NCBI GenBank assembly: GCA_037975125.1
Contig: CM075853.1
Coordinates: forward strand, 55,206,091 to 55,270,090
Origin: Latrodectus hesperus
Lineage: Eukaryota; Arthropoda; Arachnida; Araneae; Theridiidae
DNA length: 64,000 nucleotides
Direction: 5' to 3'
Shown here: positions 1 to 22,839 of the stretch, one piece after another
Numbering within the stretch: position 1 is the first letter of the stretch
How the letters are laid out: the number at the start of each line of letters is the position of its first letter
Program-made: the position numbers and the translations under genes
Notes under the pieces: generated by a model
Told to the model about the DNA's origin: nothing
The model's database searches: none
Seen by the model: the letters and a program-made list of their open reading frames with translations, nothing else

Positions 1-1137
1 TTCCTAATTTAAGTTAAATAATAAAGAATAAGTTAAATTAACATTTCTTAGAAATCCCTTTTCAATATTCATTTTTTGCCAAAGTTTATTAACTATTTAA
101 AATGATTTGTTTAATCAATAATACTAAGAAAGTTTTAAAACTTCACGAAGAAATAAAATCATTTCAGCATTTTAAAGATGTTTTCTCAAACTGCCTAATT
201 GCTATCTTTTATCAGGATATTGTCATTGATTGCCAAAAAGGTAAAAACTTTTGAAAACATCCAACATTCTAAAGCATTATTTGCACATTAATCATAAACG
301 TCAATCGATAAACTATGTTAATTACACATTTCAACAAAACTTAGTTTTGTTAGTTAAATTTTTGCTGATAAAATAAATCAAGCATTGACAAATAACAAGG
401 CTGCATTATAATGAATCAGGAAAATAAAAATGAATTAATTTAAATGCTTACATAAAAAATAATGATAGAATAAAACCTTTTGAGAGAATAAGCTTTTTGT
501 ATTGTTGTTTGAAAGAAGACTTCATCTAAGGCATTTGATTATGATAATAAAAGTAATTATTATATTATAGTCTTGATAATAATCATTATAGTTTAAGATT
601 AAATGAATGATAGTGTCTAATAATTGTGATCAATAAGACAGTGATTAATAAGCTTATTAAATTCCTAAGGTGAAATGCTGAAGTCACATCTCATATTGCA
701 ATGTAGAATTAAATGACATCATTGAAATCTTTGGTAATTGAAAATAGTTCCATCACTACAAAACATTTATCAAGTTTTGAATTTGGATTTTCTTAATTCG
801 ACTGTTAAATTTAGTCTTATATGCTTATAAATAAAAGTTATATATAGCAATGTTGTTTTATAGTTTATTTTTGAAAGCAATAATCTTACTGTAAATATTT
901 AAGGCAAATTTAATATTTTAACGTGATATTACTTTATACAATTTTATGATGCCAGTTTTTTTTTTCATTTTGAAACTGAGATAATTTTTTTCTTCTTCTA
1001 GTACTCTGGGGAGAAAAAGGAAATATATTTTCCAGCAGTATTCTGATTTCTGAAGGATAAACGAATTTTTCCTCAACTCTTCTTTTTCAGCATGTCCTTC
1101 ACTAGCTGGCAGTAAAAATCGGTACCGTAAAAGTTTT
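1..1137. other. AT-rich non-coding stretch
   Basis: Stops are frequent in all frames. The minus-strand open frame at 918-1154 has no recognisable domain and is probably chance. No repeat, RNA gene or splice-flanked exon was recognised. Confidence 0.5.
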
Positions 1138-1314
1138 ATGTTTCTTCTCTGCACCAGTCTTCATACGTATATTTTTTTAACCTTTGCCTTTACAGCTAGA
1201 GGTCGTCCAATGCAGCACAGAACGGAGACTGAACCGTACAGACATTTTTGTTTGAAATTTGAAGTTCCTCAAGACAAACATTATTTTCATTTTACTGAAA
1301 ACACAATACTTTAA
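1138..1314 (+). CDS. Candidate 58-codon frame with hydrophobic leader
   Basis: An ATG at 1138 opens a frame that closes with TAA at 1312-1314. The first 20 residues (MFLLCTSLHTYIFLTFAFTA) read like a secretion signal. They are followed by a charged, polar stretch starting RGRPMQHRTETEP. The DNA at about 1190-1245 is clearly less AT-rich than its surroundings. A competing reading is that TTTGCCTTTACAG ending at 1194 is a splice acceptor and the GC-richer part is an internal exon. No family was recognised, there is a single Cys in the putative mature part, and no neighbour supports it. It may be a chance frame. Confidence 0.18.
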   Translation: MFLLCTSLHTYIFLTFAFTARGRPMQHRTETEPYRHFCLKFEVPQDKHYFHFTENTIL

Positions 1315-11506
<10,192 letters not shown>

Positions 11507-12799
11507 GATATTATATGATTATATGTGATATTCAATTGCTAACCACTACAGTTAAATCATAAAATGTTAAATTTAACGAACAATATGATTATAGCGATTA
11601 CTCAATGAACAATATGCTAATATAATTGTTATTGGATGCCTATAAAACTTAAGATAATTGCTTGAATTGAAACACTAACGAAATTTTTAATCAAAAATTC
11701 AAATGCTTCGAATAATGAAAGCAGTTACTAAAATTTAAACTCTATTTCTCTAAATTTTTTAAAACATTAGGATTGTGAGATTCCAATATTCCATCTCCAG
11801 TTTTAAGTCACATTACTTTGTGGCATAAAACTACAACTCTAGCTTTATGCTTCTTTTCCTCAGAGTTGTCTTTTTTTGCAGCTACTCAAGTTGAAATTTT
11901 TTTTCTCCTGTCTCAAAATTTTTTCCCTTTAAAGCTGATAAAAATGTACCCCACAGTAGCGAAGAGAAGAACAATGATTATAGAAAAGAATATATATAGA
12001 GTTCAAAATACAGAAGTTCTTCAGTTCTCTTTCCATCTTATTGTTTTTTTATATATCTATTTTTGTGTAAAAAAATTGAGAAAGGGGGAAAAAAGAAGAA
12101 AGATCGATGATGTATTCAGAAGAGGGGAAAAGAAATCTCCCGAGAGTTTTATTTATATAAATTTTTTATAAACCTTCTCCTTTCTCTCCCCTATCCCTCT
12201 CGTGACTTAATACAGAGGATGGATGAAGGAAGAAAGAAGAAGCACATAAGAACTGCCTATGAATGTAAAAATGAAAACTTTCTACAAAAACACTGCATAC
12301 AGTCTGGGGCAGAGAATACTTTTCCAGAGTATGTTAACTGTCTGCATATTCTGGTTTGAATACTAATAAATTTAGTGTTACAAAAGTTGCGCTTTTGTAA
12401 TGAATACAAACCTTAGAATTAACATTATTAATCAAAGCAATCCCGTACATTGCAATGTTTTGTATTTTTTAGAAAAATAATATTTTGAGTAATATATTTT
12501 TAAAAATATATTATATTATATCTATATATATTATATCTATTTTTACTAAAAATCATAAGTATACACGTGGAGGAATAATTGACATAGTGTCTTGTAAGTT
12601 TTTACTGGAATTAATAATGTTTTTGAATTATAAAAAAATGACAGTATTTTTTTATATAAATTATAAACATGTTATAATTTTTGGATAAAAAATAGATGAA
12701 AATTTTGTTAATCCAAAAATTATTATATTTTATAGCAAAACCACAATTATAAATCTAATTAGGAGTTATTTTGTTATTGTATATTATAAATAATCACAA
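11507..12799. other. Non-coding stretch with pyrimidine- and purine-rich patches
   Basis: The segment around 11830-12260 has pyrimidine-rich then GA-rich strands and is less AT-rich than average. The 117-codon plus frame at 11818-12171 has no motif. No gene is called. Confidence 0.4.
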
Positions 12800-12996
12800 C
12801 CTTTCATCCCTTCAATAAGTCGATAAATTGAGTACCAAGCATGATTGGGAACAAAACAATGGGGGTTTCGCGTTAGGCTGACCACCTAATCGGGACATAT
12901 ACTTCGCACCTCAGGCCCTCTCAGTCACGAAAACAGAGATGGGCACTGTAGGCCTTGGCGCACGTGGGCTGTTGTTCCACAGAGAGAAAGAGAGAT
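12800..12996. repeat. GC-richer dispersed repeat, probably spider-type
   Basis: A sharply GC-richer block in AT-rich DNA. It includes GGGGGTTTCGCGTTAGG, CTGACCACCTAATCGGGAC and TGGGCACTGTAGGCC, and ends in a GA-rich tail. From memory it resembles a dispersed element common in spider genomes, where it often leaks into gene models as a short peptide beginning MGTVGLGARGLLFH. The family name is unknown to me. There is no RNA polymerase III A/B box that I can identify, and only one copy in this window. Confidence 0.5.
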
Positions 12997-15158
12997 ATTA
13001 TAAGTAAAAATACGTATCAATGAAAACTAATTGTGGAAACTTTGTATTTAATTATAGTTTAAAACTATTTTTTTAATTACTATGCAATTATTGCTGAAAT
13101 TTTTATATGCATTACATTTTCTAAAGTAATATTTTCCCGTATATATTTCAGAACATTAATTATAATTTGAAGTTTGTCTTGTTTGCTTGTCCATGAAAAT
13201 TGCTTACATGTGTTTATTTAATCGAGATTTACAATATAAAGATGATTTTGAATGACACTAAAATGGTTTAGAGAAGTCAAAAAACTATGAGCAAATGAAC
13301 AAAAGGCCAAGCTACTCACTGCTTTTGCTAACCAATTCAGATTGGTGTATTCAAAAATTGGTTTTTAAGTGTTACGTTCTTCAGGATCTTATAATATATT
13401 CAATAAATTTAATTAAACATCATTAATTTGAAATGAAATAATGATTTTAGTTTATAGATACAAAAATTAATATAGTAGGATTCGAATCATTCTGAGTGAA
13501 TGGTATTGAGAACCTGGTATATTCACTATCATAAAATGATTTCAAATGAAACCTCGAATATATTTAATATAGATAATTGAATCTAAGAGTAAATTTTATA
13601 ACAAATGATCTGTTACATCAAAAGCAATATTTGAAATATTAAAAAATATTACTTTGATATTTAAAAGTATCTGCTGTTGAAATAAACAATTATCCGCAGT
13701 GAAAATGCCATTGAACATGTAAAAATATGCGTTAATTGAAAAACCAGTTTATTAGGATGATAGCTATCAGCGGGAAGCACTAATGGCGAGTGTCTAAAAT
13801 AATAATAAAAAATCCCATGTTCGTAAATATAGTTAAAAATTTGATTCTCACAGATTTGAAGAAAACTTACTTTAATTCTCTCGCTGAAAAAATAATCACA
13901 TGAAATTGAGTTATCATTGGGGAATGCATTGCAATTAGTGCAAATAAATCAAGAAAATTTTCAAACAGTTCAATGTATAGCAAAACCATTGAACATTACG
14001 TGTTCAACCAAGAGGTTTTGCCCAAAATTTGAAGACTTTACAATTACAAATTGCTTTTCCTGCAGGCATTGAAGCTCTTTATTTCCACACATCGTTATTC
14101 TATATAATGTTTTATTTTATAGCAATTCAAAGTGATAATCAATAGCTTATCTTTTGAAAACGTGAGACTAATTTTTCTACTTAGGAATTAAGTAAGTAAG
14201 CGGAACAACCATGTACAGGATTTCACTATTTTTCATACAATGAAAGAATAACCGATATACCGAGATAAGGCTTCGATACATTAGGTTTCCTTTTGGGTTT
14301 TTTTTTTTCCGGAAGTCCTCATTGTTAGGGAGCAAATCTCAAAAATACCATGTTATTCATAATTCGGGGGAAAATGGTGCTTAGAATACGCAAGGTTCTT
14401 ATAATAAAGTAGCCTCTCATGTGAAAATGTGTAAAAAAATTTGGTATTTCTGAGATTTAGGTTCATCATAACGTTATTGCAGGAAAGCAGTCTTCGGAAT
14501 AAATGATCTCAAGTAGATTCTCAGTCACTGTTGAACAAAGGAAGTTGGAAGATACATTTATGCTTTCTGCATTCTCATATTTTAAGATGAATGGTAAACA
14601 TTTTTTTAAACTTTTCTCGCTTGTCGAATGGAAATAAAGCTCACTACCTAGGAAAAGTTTCTTGGAAAGTATTTAAGTACTATAGAATATAGTTTTCAGT
14701 TGTTAGGTTACCCGTAACCGATTGTCATATCCTCTTCGCGAAAAATGAATCAGTACATATTTTAAAACCTCGTATATTTTTCTCAAAAGATGATCATGAG
14801 TTCTGATTATATTTTGCACACTAATATCATTTACATCAACATCAAATGAATAATTATATGAAACGGAAAGTTTGTTTCCTCCAGCACGTCATTCTTATCA
14901 CTGTGTTGCACATATTCTTGCAAGTTTTAAACTAATTATTGACCATCAAACTTGTAATTAATAGAACATTAATAGAACTAAAAACGTACACAATTCTTTG
15001 ATTTTTGCATCATAAAATTTTATTTACTTGTGACAGCTATTAACAAAATTTGAAACTATTTTTCTCGAACTATAATTCCCATACTATAAGAGAAACTTAG
15101 ATTAATTCAGAAGTTTTAATTGGATTCACTCAGTTGAAGCAAAACTGCTTATCTGTCT
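12997..15158. other. Non-coding stretch upstream of a candidate small gene
   Basis: AT-rich DNA with modest GC-richer patches around 13740-13800 and 14270-14560, neither with a convincing exon. The last 100 bp or so before 15159 could hold a promoter and 5' leader of the candidate that follows, but no core element is decisive. Confidence 0.4.
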
Positions 15159-15222
15159 ATGGCAACTGTCAGATCATATTCAGCACTTTTGTTCATTTCC
15201 CTGTTGGTGTTGATATTTGCAG
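15159..15222 (+). CDS. Candidate first exon: signal-peptide exon
   Basis: An ATG at 15159 opens 21 codons plus one base that read as a textbook secretion signal: a short N-region with Arg, then a Leu/Ile/Val/Phe core (SALLFISLLVLIFA). The frame meets a consensus-like donor, TTTGCAG|GTACTT, at 15222/15223. Without splicing the frame would stop three codons later. A signal peptide alone in a phase-1 first exon is a common layout for small secreted proteins. A possible second exon is at 15846. No family can be named because the leader carries no family information. The composition and donor are seen; the gene is inferred. Confidence 0.42.
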
Positions 15223-15845
15223 GTACTTAGAATCCATTATAAATTTTAGATGAATGAAAACGAATTTGCTTTTCTATTTAAATTAATACTGTTTTTTTGT
15301 TCATTCATTCAATATGAATTCAAATCTGAGGATAAAAATATGCTTCTTGATTGATATCGCATTTCTTCATACGTAATCTTTGCGTATTAAGTTCACATTA
15401 TTAATATTTCCAAAATATTAACTATAAATGATTATCAATGCTTTTAGACCATTTAATGATTTTTGAATTTCCCCCTATCTTCATAACTTTAATTATATAT
15501 ATAAATATTTTCTTAGAAATTTAATTATAATTTTTACACGAAACACAGAAAAGCAAATGAAAATAAGAGTTAAAAATGAGTAATTCAAAAATGTAAATGA
15601 AAAATGTAGTCAAACATTAAAAAAAAATTAATGTTCTTAAATGTTCTGGAGGAGATGCTTTTCTGAGATAAGTGCTCGTTCCCTCCTTTGACTCCTGAAA
15701 TTTTCCGGATGGCCGAGCCCTTCGTGGCTTCTCTTTGAAGAATTTCTCCTTCTTTCTATACTTTGTTCCCCGATGGTCTATTCTTCACGCTTCGGGTATT
15801 GCGGCAATTATTCGCTCCACCTCAAGTCCCTTCTATCTTCTGCAG

Positions 15846-15922
15846 AAGTATCCGAGTCTCTCTCAAAAACCGGCCCACCACTCCCTGTTGTTCTTCGTGG
15901 TTTCTTTTTGAACAATGCCTGA
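15846..15922 (+). CDS. Candidate second exon of the small secreted protein
   Basis: A good acceptor (CTTCTATCTTCTGCAG, ending 15845) is followed by a segment that, read in the phase left by the exon at 15159-15222, stays open for 25 residues and stops at 15920-15922. The predicted mature part starts with Glu right after the Ala-ending leader. It is Ser/Pro/Leu/Val-rich and has no cysteine, so it is not a typical disulfide-rich peptide. A possible AATAAA lies near 16125. The intron would be 623 bp. The pairing rests only on phase and splice-site quality and could be coincidence. An overlapping plus frame at 15763-15951 is unspliced and has no motif. Confidence 0.22.
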
Positions 15923-16770
15923 CCCTGTTTTTTTTCCTTTTATACCCGTAAAAATGGAGTTCAGACATATCGCTGTGCTTTTTTTTCATCTACAAGGAGA
16001 CAAACTTCTTGCACGATGTAGCATCTGGTATTTGAAGAAAATTTGGCAAGGTGAAAAAGAAAAACGTGTAATTCGAAGGTAACAGTTTTTACTCATAACA
16101 ATTTATAATATAGTGTCTCCTAAGCAAATAAATTTATGTTTGATATCAGGTAAATCAGGTCATAATTATTTCTTAATTATATTGTTTATAAATTAAATTC
16201 ATCGTAATGTCGATATGATGCATACAAGATGAACTAGAAAATGTATAGTATTTATAATCTTCCCCAACTGTGGTAACTTATTAATATAACTAGATATTAG
16301 ACATTATCAATTGTCTTTTAATAACGAAGATATTTGAAACAAAAATATTTATTTTAATTTAAATGATAATTTTATAAAATTTAACACTAATAATATTGAG
16401 TCCTCTCTGTCAAAAATGATTATCATTAATATTAATATTTCCATTGCTCTTATGCTTTAAAAAATTAAAAATGGAAATTTCTATTTTCATTCAATTTAAT
16501 TCTTGTTGATTATTATTAGAATTTATCCTAACTTGTCTTAACCAATATTCAAATTGTTTTATAATGTATGGATATTTATATGTTGGGAGTGTCACTTAGA
16601 TTGCAAATGAAGTAATGACATTTCAGCTTTATATCCTTCTTAATGAATGTAAAAGTAAAATTAGATTACAGTTCTTTAATACAGCCACCAACAAAATGTT
16701 GTCATATGGGAAAGCTGTAGGATACTATTGGCAAGATGGTATTTGATACAGAAGTGGAACACCCTCTATT
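15923..16770. other. Non-coding stretch
   Basis: AT-rich after a GC-richer island that ends near 16070. Nothing recognised except a possible polyadenylation signal near 16125. Confidence 0.4.
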
Positions 16771-17152
16771 TCAGATAGCAGAAAACATTTGAAGAAAACT
16801 GTTGCGTTGATATAACATCATCTTAAGAAAGAAGTAGTCAGAAGAAGATAAGTCAGGTGAATACGGAGTTGGTTCTAGCATATTCCTGCATCGTTGTTTT
16901 AAAAAATTATTTAGAGATTTTGCAACATGAAGATGAATTTTATCATGAAACATGAGAAGAAGATTGTTATTCAATAAACATGAACTCTTGAGCTGTATAT
17001 CCGGGTATATACAAGTATATAGAAATAAGTAATAGTAACCTGCATGGACAGTTTGTCTTTAACGTCCACAATTCGAATAATAAGAATGACATTCCCATAT
17101 CACTGACAACTTTTGTAGTCAAGACAATATTTCTGTGGACGTGGTGAAGCAA
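16771..17152 (-). pseudogene. Degenerate mariner-family transposase fragment
   Basis: The minus-strand frame at 16974-16771 contains FHDKIHLHVAKSLNNFL, which matches the mariner HDNARPHVA region holding the second catalytic Asp. It is followed at normal spacing by PYSPDLSSSDYFFLK, which matches PYSPDLxPSDYxLF with the third catalytic Asp. Upstream (17152-16967) a second frame carries YIPGYTAQEFMF, which fits the preceding GIVHxEFVP segment, but a stop and a probable frameshift separate the two. No N-terminal HTH, C-terminal tail or terminal inverted repeats were found. It is an old, dead copy, clearly divergent from the mariner at 50 kb. Confidence 0.72.
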
Positions 17153-19857
17153 GCTGACATCATTTATTAAACTGATGTTTTAATTTATGTTTTTAAAATC
17201 AAACCAAAATCCTAGTAATTGCTACTACACGCTGCAGAAATACATTATTGGTAATGCGGTATTTGTCTAGTGAATTGATGTGGAGCTCTGGGTGAGATAG
17301 TTTTTCTTATCTTAAGAATATTCCTCAGTATGGGGCTCACTGATTGGTAACTGAGTCCAACTTTAAGTCCAGGATAAAAGCATAAAAAGCCAAAACATTT
17401 AAACTATATTAAGGGTCAGTATTTAATATATGATAACTCTAATATATAAAATTGTTTCTCTTTTCAAAATGAATTATCAACAATTACAAACACCTTCACG
17501 CAAAATGAAATTAAATTTTTCTGCTCATGGACTGAAATCTAAATAGTTTAAGGCACAACCCAGAGGTGGTCTGTGCTCAACATACGATAGCTTTAAAATA
17601 TGAAGTCTTTTTTCTTGCAAAGCAAATTAGGAACAACTACAAACTATATGCAAAATAGAATTAAAATTACCAAATGATTTTAACAGGAAACTAAATTTCT
17701 TATTATTTAACAAAAGAGGTAAGCAAAAGTAATAAATTGAAAATGTTACTTCGAAATTAATCAATCGTTGAATTTCAGAGAGCACACTTGAGCAATTTAT
17801 TCTGTTTCAAGCAACGTGGAAATTTAAGATAAAACAGAAAAGATATTTTGGAACTATAACTATTTCTATTATTTTATTTTTACTATCCTTGTATGCTAAA
17901 TATTCCAATCTAATTTACAACCATTTATTCAAAATATCATGAAAATAAAAATTAAAAATTCCTCTATGATTAATTGCTAAGATTAATTTTTATTTAAATT
18001 ACTCTTTGTTACTGAACATATTTAAAAGAAAACACATTTCAAAAAATTTTATTCAATTCCCTGTCATAAACATAATTGATATAATTAAAATTACTTTCTT
18101 AAAAATTATTGTAATTATTCAATAAAATTTGTATGAAATTAGTAACAACCAATTGAATTAATTGCTCTCTTAAAAACTGCGTTTTAAATGTGTAATTTTT
18201 ATTTTAAGGGAAAGACTATATTAATGTAGATTACAATCTTTCAATATACTTGAGGATATAAAGTATTCGAGGATTAAATTCTGAATTCCGTACTGCAAAT
18301 TTTTAAAACATTTTTTGCATGCTTTATTGAAGAAGTAATTCAAACTCAATCATGAATAAATTCGATTCTTAATACGTTTCCAAGAATCTGGAGAATAACT
18401 GCATACTTGTGAGCAAGTTACTAGAAAATAAAATTATGCAGCGTTTTAATTAACATTCAAAATGAACTTGATTAGGTTGAGGACTCTTAATCTCAGAAAA
18501 ATAAATGGAAATGAAAGTCAAAACTTAATTTTCTCGGGAGACAGTTAATAAGTAAGGTTAAAAAAGGAAATATATCGCAAATTAGGTTTTTTTAATAATT
18601 AATTTTTGATTAACTTTTGTAAAGCCAGCAGCATGCTCTTAAAAGCATCATTGTAATTGAATTTTTAGAATCAAATTACTGCTACCAATTAAACGTTAAA
18701 TCTCTAATAAGTCACAAAAGAAACAAAAATCAGAAAAAAACTAGAGATGAATTTAAAATACTGTAAATGGACAATATTCATTATTCTTTTAATACCAACT
18801 GAAATTAAATTTACTTAACTTAAAACTGCATTCTTATATTGATTACAGACAAGCAATATATATATTTACACAAACTAATAGAATATTAGTTTTAAATCTA
18901 TATTTCTCAAATTACTAAGCTTTTCACACTATTTAAAAAAGTAACGTGTCCCTCACTTCTGTCTTAAACCATAAAATCTAATAATGTAACAGCAAAACTT
19001 ATAAGGATAAACAAGAAATATGGTAGCATAATATTTTTAATTAAGTTAAAATATCTCGAAATTGCGAAAATAAAATACTTTAATGAATATATTATTTTAT
19101 TCATGAAAAAATGAAACACGTATACGTATTAACTTTATAAGCAGTCGGTCAACACAATTTTGGAGTCGAAAAACACACAGTTAAATAATTACAAAAATAT
19201 TGTTAGCATGCAACTTACTGTAAACTTAACGCTAAAAGTTCTCTTTATTTCGTAAATTAATAACTGAAAAATGTGCCTGTTTTAGATTTATATTAAAGAG
19301 ATTAAGAATACGCTATTTGTAAAATGTATATAACACATAATAAAACTTATAAGAAAATTAAAACGAATGATTAAAATTAGAATTAAAAAGAAAAGCAGAA
19401 TTTTTGTGAAAATTAAAGAGGATATTATAAATATTCCTTTATGTCAAGCAAAATTGCCAAAAATTAAAGCCTGTAAAATTAAAAAGCATTACGAAGAGTA
19501 TTCTTCATTTGCAATTACATTTTTAATTTGTACATTAACAATGAAACCGACTATTGTTGACATTCTGGATCTCAGAAAATATATGAAGATAATTTTTAAT
19601 CATAGGTGGAAATTATACATAAGTGATCAATAACTCTTACATTGAAGCCCTCCAATCTGAGATAATAGAATGCTAACCAGGAGGAATGAAAATAAGGGTT
19701 ATCATTCTATGAAATTCTAACCCGCAAGAAATTAATACAGTTGTTATTATAACCAGAAAACCTAATAGAGCGATTACCATGAAAATTCATACATAATTAT
19801 TAAGACAAACTAAAGTATTATCTTTAGAAGCAAAATTAAATGAAACCACGTTTAAAC
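17153..19857. other. AT-rich non-coding stretch
   Basis: No exon, RNA gene or repeat recognised. The 88-codon plus frame at 19367-19633 is Lys/Ile-rich with no motif and lies in DNA of background composition, so it is left uncalled. Confidence 0.45.
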
Positions 19858-19876
19858 ACGCTTGGTTCTGCGGCAA
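19858..19876. repeat. GC-rich 19-mer, copy 1
   Basis: ACGCTTGGTTCTGCGGCAA occurs here and identically at 20791-20809. The flanks are not obviously alike. An exact GC-rich 19-mer twice within 1 kb of AT-rich DNA is unlikely by chance. Confidence 0.8.
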
Positions 19877-20790
19877 TGTTACATGAATGCTGAATTTAAA
19901 TATTGAATTGCATATTAAATGCTGAATTATATATTTAAATTCATCAATGCAGAAATAAGTAAGCTGAACTTATTACAATTACCGTATCACTGTGATTAAG
20001 TATTCCTAAATAAAAAAGATTCATATAATAATTTATAAAAATATCTAAGTGAAGGGTTACATAGGTGAGACAGATTGAAGACATGACAAAAAGACATCTA
20101 GAGCAATTATATAACGATATCATACAAATAAAAAATATGTATATAAAATTCAATGAAATTAATGTTGTCATTTTTTCGCACACAGGTTCTTGAAAAAACA
20201 TATTGCTTATAAGGTAGTTAGGTATATAAAATACATTCCTTATAACATAATTAAATGCATAAAAGTCATAAAATCATAAAAAAATTTGAGGAAGAAACGC
20301 TAGACCTATAAAACAAATTTTATCCTTTTTATCGAATCAACTTCTTATCCTATTCCTTTTAAGACATTTAATCAAATCACTGTAGATATCTCTTCATGAC
20401 AGGAAACGTATTTTAAGTCCGAGCTGCTTAGGCTACCTACTTTTATACACAATGTATTATTCGAGCAAAATGCTCAACTCCCCTAGTATATCTAACGCCA
20501 GGCCGTAAATGGATTTCTTTGGAAAAAAAAAGCGGTGGATCCTTTTAATTTAATAGACGGTAAGCTTTTGTGCGGTCACACCAAAACAGCTTTCCGCAGG
20601 GTGGGAGAAACTCCTTTTTTGGTAGCGAATGATTGCTTAAGGCGTTAGCACATTTTCTTATTACATCCCAAAAGAAAATTTCTACTTTCTCGTAAAAGGT
20701 TCCTCATTATATTTTCAACGGGATTTTGAAGAAGAAAATATGAAATATAAATCTGCTTGGTATAGTATTCTTAGTAACACACTATGTTGA

Positions 20791-20809
20791 ACGCTTGGTT
20801 CTGCGGCAA
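20791..20809. repeat. GC-rich 19-mer, copy 2
   Basis: Second identical copy of the motif at 19858-19876. It lies 50 bp before a 30-base poly-A run, in a GC-richer block of about 400 bp (20400-20830). Confidence 0.8.
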
Positions 20810-20857
20810 AATTCTGTACTGTTGTTGTTGAACCATGGAGTTCTGAAATGCTCTCTT

Positions 20858-20858
<1 letters not shown>

Positions 20859-20888
<30 letters not shown>
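20859..20888 (+). repeat. Poly-A run (30 A)
   Basis: Thirty consecutive A residues follow a GC-richer 400-bp block. This could be the 3' tail of a retroposed sequence on the plus strand. No AATAAA precedes it closely, no target duplication was found, and the block shows no recognisable gene. Confidence 0.9.
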
Positions 20889-20890
<2 letters not shown>

Positions 20891-22839
20891 CTGGATTTTA
20901 TTTTATACAAAAATCAGATATTAAAGTGGACACGTTTACTAAAAAACACATTTATTTTATAATAAGCTTTTAACACAAGCATTTTCTTTCATTTAGTTTT
21001 TGAAACTTCTCAAGATACACGATGTTCTTATGACATGTAGCATATGATAAAATCTTCAAAAATTAAAAATTTCCTTAAACATTTATATTACGTTAATTTT
21101 TATATGAAGTCTAAACTTTCTAACTTGTAATAAATATACAATAAATAATCATTTTAGAAAACAACAAATATATATATATATTTTCATATTTTGTTTTTAT
21201 TACCTTAATTTACCTTGTAATTATTGCGAAACAAATTCTTCAATTATAATGGGACTAAAATTTTTTAAAACTTCAGGATAATCTTTGTGATAATATAAAT
21301 GTAAAAAATTTATATATTCTCAAGCATCATTTCCAGCTGAAATACAAAGTGACTACTTTTTTCAATTTAATAAAATTATTTTTTTAAATGATCATGTTTA
21401 GTTTTAATAAAGATCATTTTGAAAATTCTTACAAAATTTTTAGGCAAAAAATCTTTTGCTAGTTAAATTATTTAAATAAGTTCAAATTAACGAACTTATT
21501 CAATTGAATATAGTTAAAATGCTTAGAATAATTATATATATTCGTTATTAAGTTTAAAATAATTAATAAACGTTTTCATATTTTCTGGATCTGTGTTAAA
21601 ATCTCCAAAAAAGGTATTAATATTCATTCATATTACTTTTTTGATCACATCCAAAACTTGCCTCTTAGTAATTTTTTAAAGTTTTAAAATCAGTTATTGA
21701 TTTCAATACATTGGGTTATTCTTTTGTGACCTAAATCTACACATTGAGGAATAAGTAAAAGTCTATCTTTACTCTTATAGGAGGAAATCTATGCACTCTT
21801 TTAATCAACATTATTGGCATATGAGTGCAAAATTACAAGATACCTTTAATGTTTATTTTTGTAATTATCAAAGATTTAGGTAGAGTTTTTATATTATTTG
21901 TGATTTTTTCTGCTTAATTTGGAATATAAGAGTTTTTTTGAAAACTGCTTGTGAATTTTTATATTTTTTTGTGACTGTTGGGAATTATTCTTGAAATTAA
22001 TTGAAATTTTGCGAGAAAATTTGATTTTTTAAAATTATGATCTCATATTTATATGTTAACACTATTTATTCATATACTTTTTATGATTTTCATTTTCTTG
22101 AATATAAATTATCATTCTGTTATAAAAACTCCAAAAGTCTTTAAACATCACATCAAATGAAATAACAACAGCTCACAATAAATTAAATATTTCTGTTTAA
22201 TAACTTGTCCTAATCTACAAGTTCGATTCAATTTTCAATAAATTTACTGTATTTGAAGCAAACATATTTATTCATAAATTCTAATATAGAATACTTTGAA
22301 AATTCAGACAATGTTCATAGGCAAAGAAATCTTTTGCCAAATAAAATTATTTAAAGTAAATTTTTAATGAAATTAAACGCCAATTGACTTACTTATAAAA
22401 TTGCTTATGTTAGGAAAACTAAGGAAGTGTGTTTTATGGAAATCTGTCTTATAAGTAGATTGATATAATAGAAAACACAGTTCAAGTTGCAATTTTACGG
22501 AAGCAAAGCTAATATTTTTGGGTAGTTTAATCTTTAAAATGAAGCCATTCACCTATAACCAAGCAATGCTAAATCAAGTGGAATTTATTATGCAAACTTC
22601 CAGTTGTATTTTTACGAGTTGGTAGTACAGACCGAGAGAAATGTGTACATAGTTTCCAGGACAAAATTGCCATTCAGAAAAATAATAATGTTGGCAATTT
22701 ATTCACTATTGTTCGAAATGCACAAGCACAAAGCAATATTTTTCAAAAATAAAAGAAGATTATAAAATAACCCTTTTTTTAAAAAAAGATATAGAACAAA
22801 GGAGGATCGAATGTCATAATTATTTTTCTGTATTTTCAG
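20889..22839. other. AT-rich non-coding stretch
   Basis: Nothing recognised. If the exon candidate at 22840 is real, this is intron or intergenic sequence. Confidence 0.45.

Noticed and set aside
11818..12171. 117-codon plus frame
   Set aside because: Lies over pyrimidine-rich and purine-rich patches whose composition suppresses stops; no motif.
18610..18680. Minus-strand sequence encoding a KSYTM-like stretch as the next kinesin exon
   Set aside because: Reads Ser-Ile-Thr-Met-Met without the preceding acceptor or the following Gly; surrounding frame is not kinesin-like.
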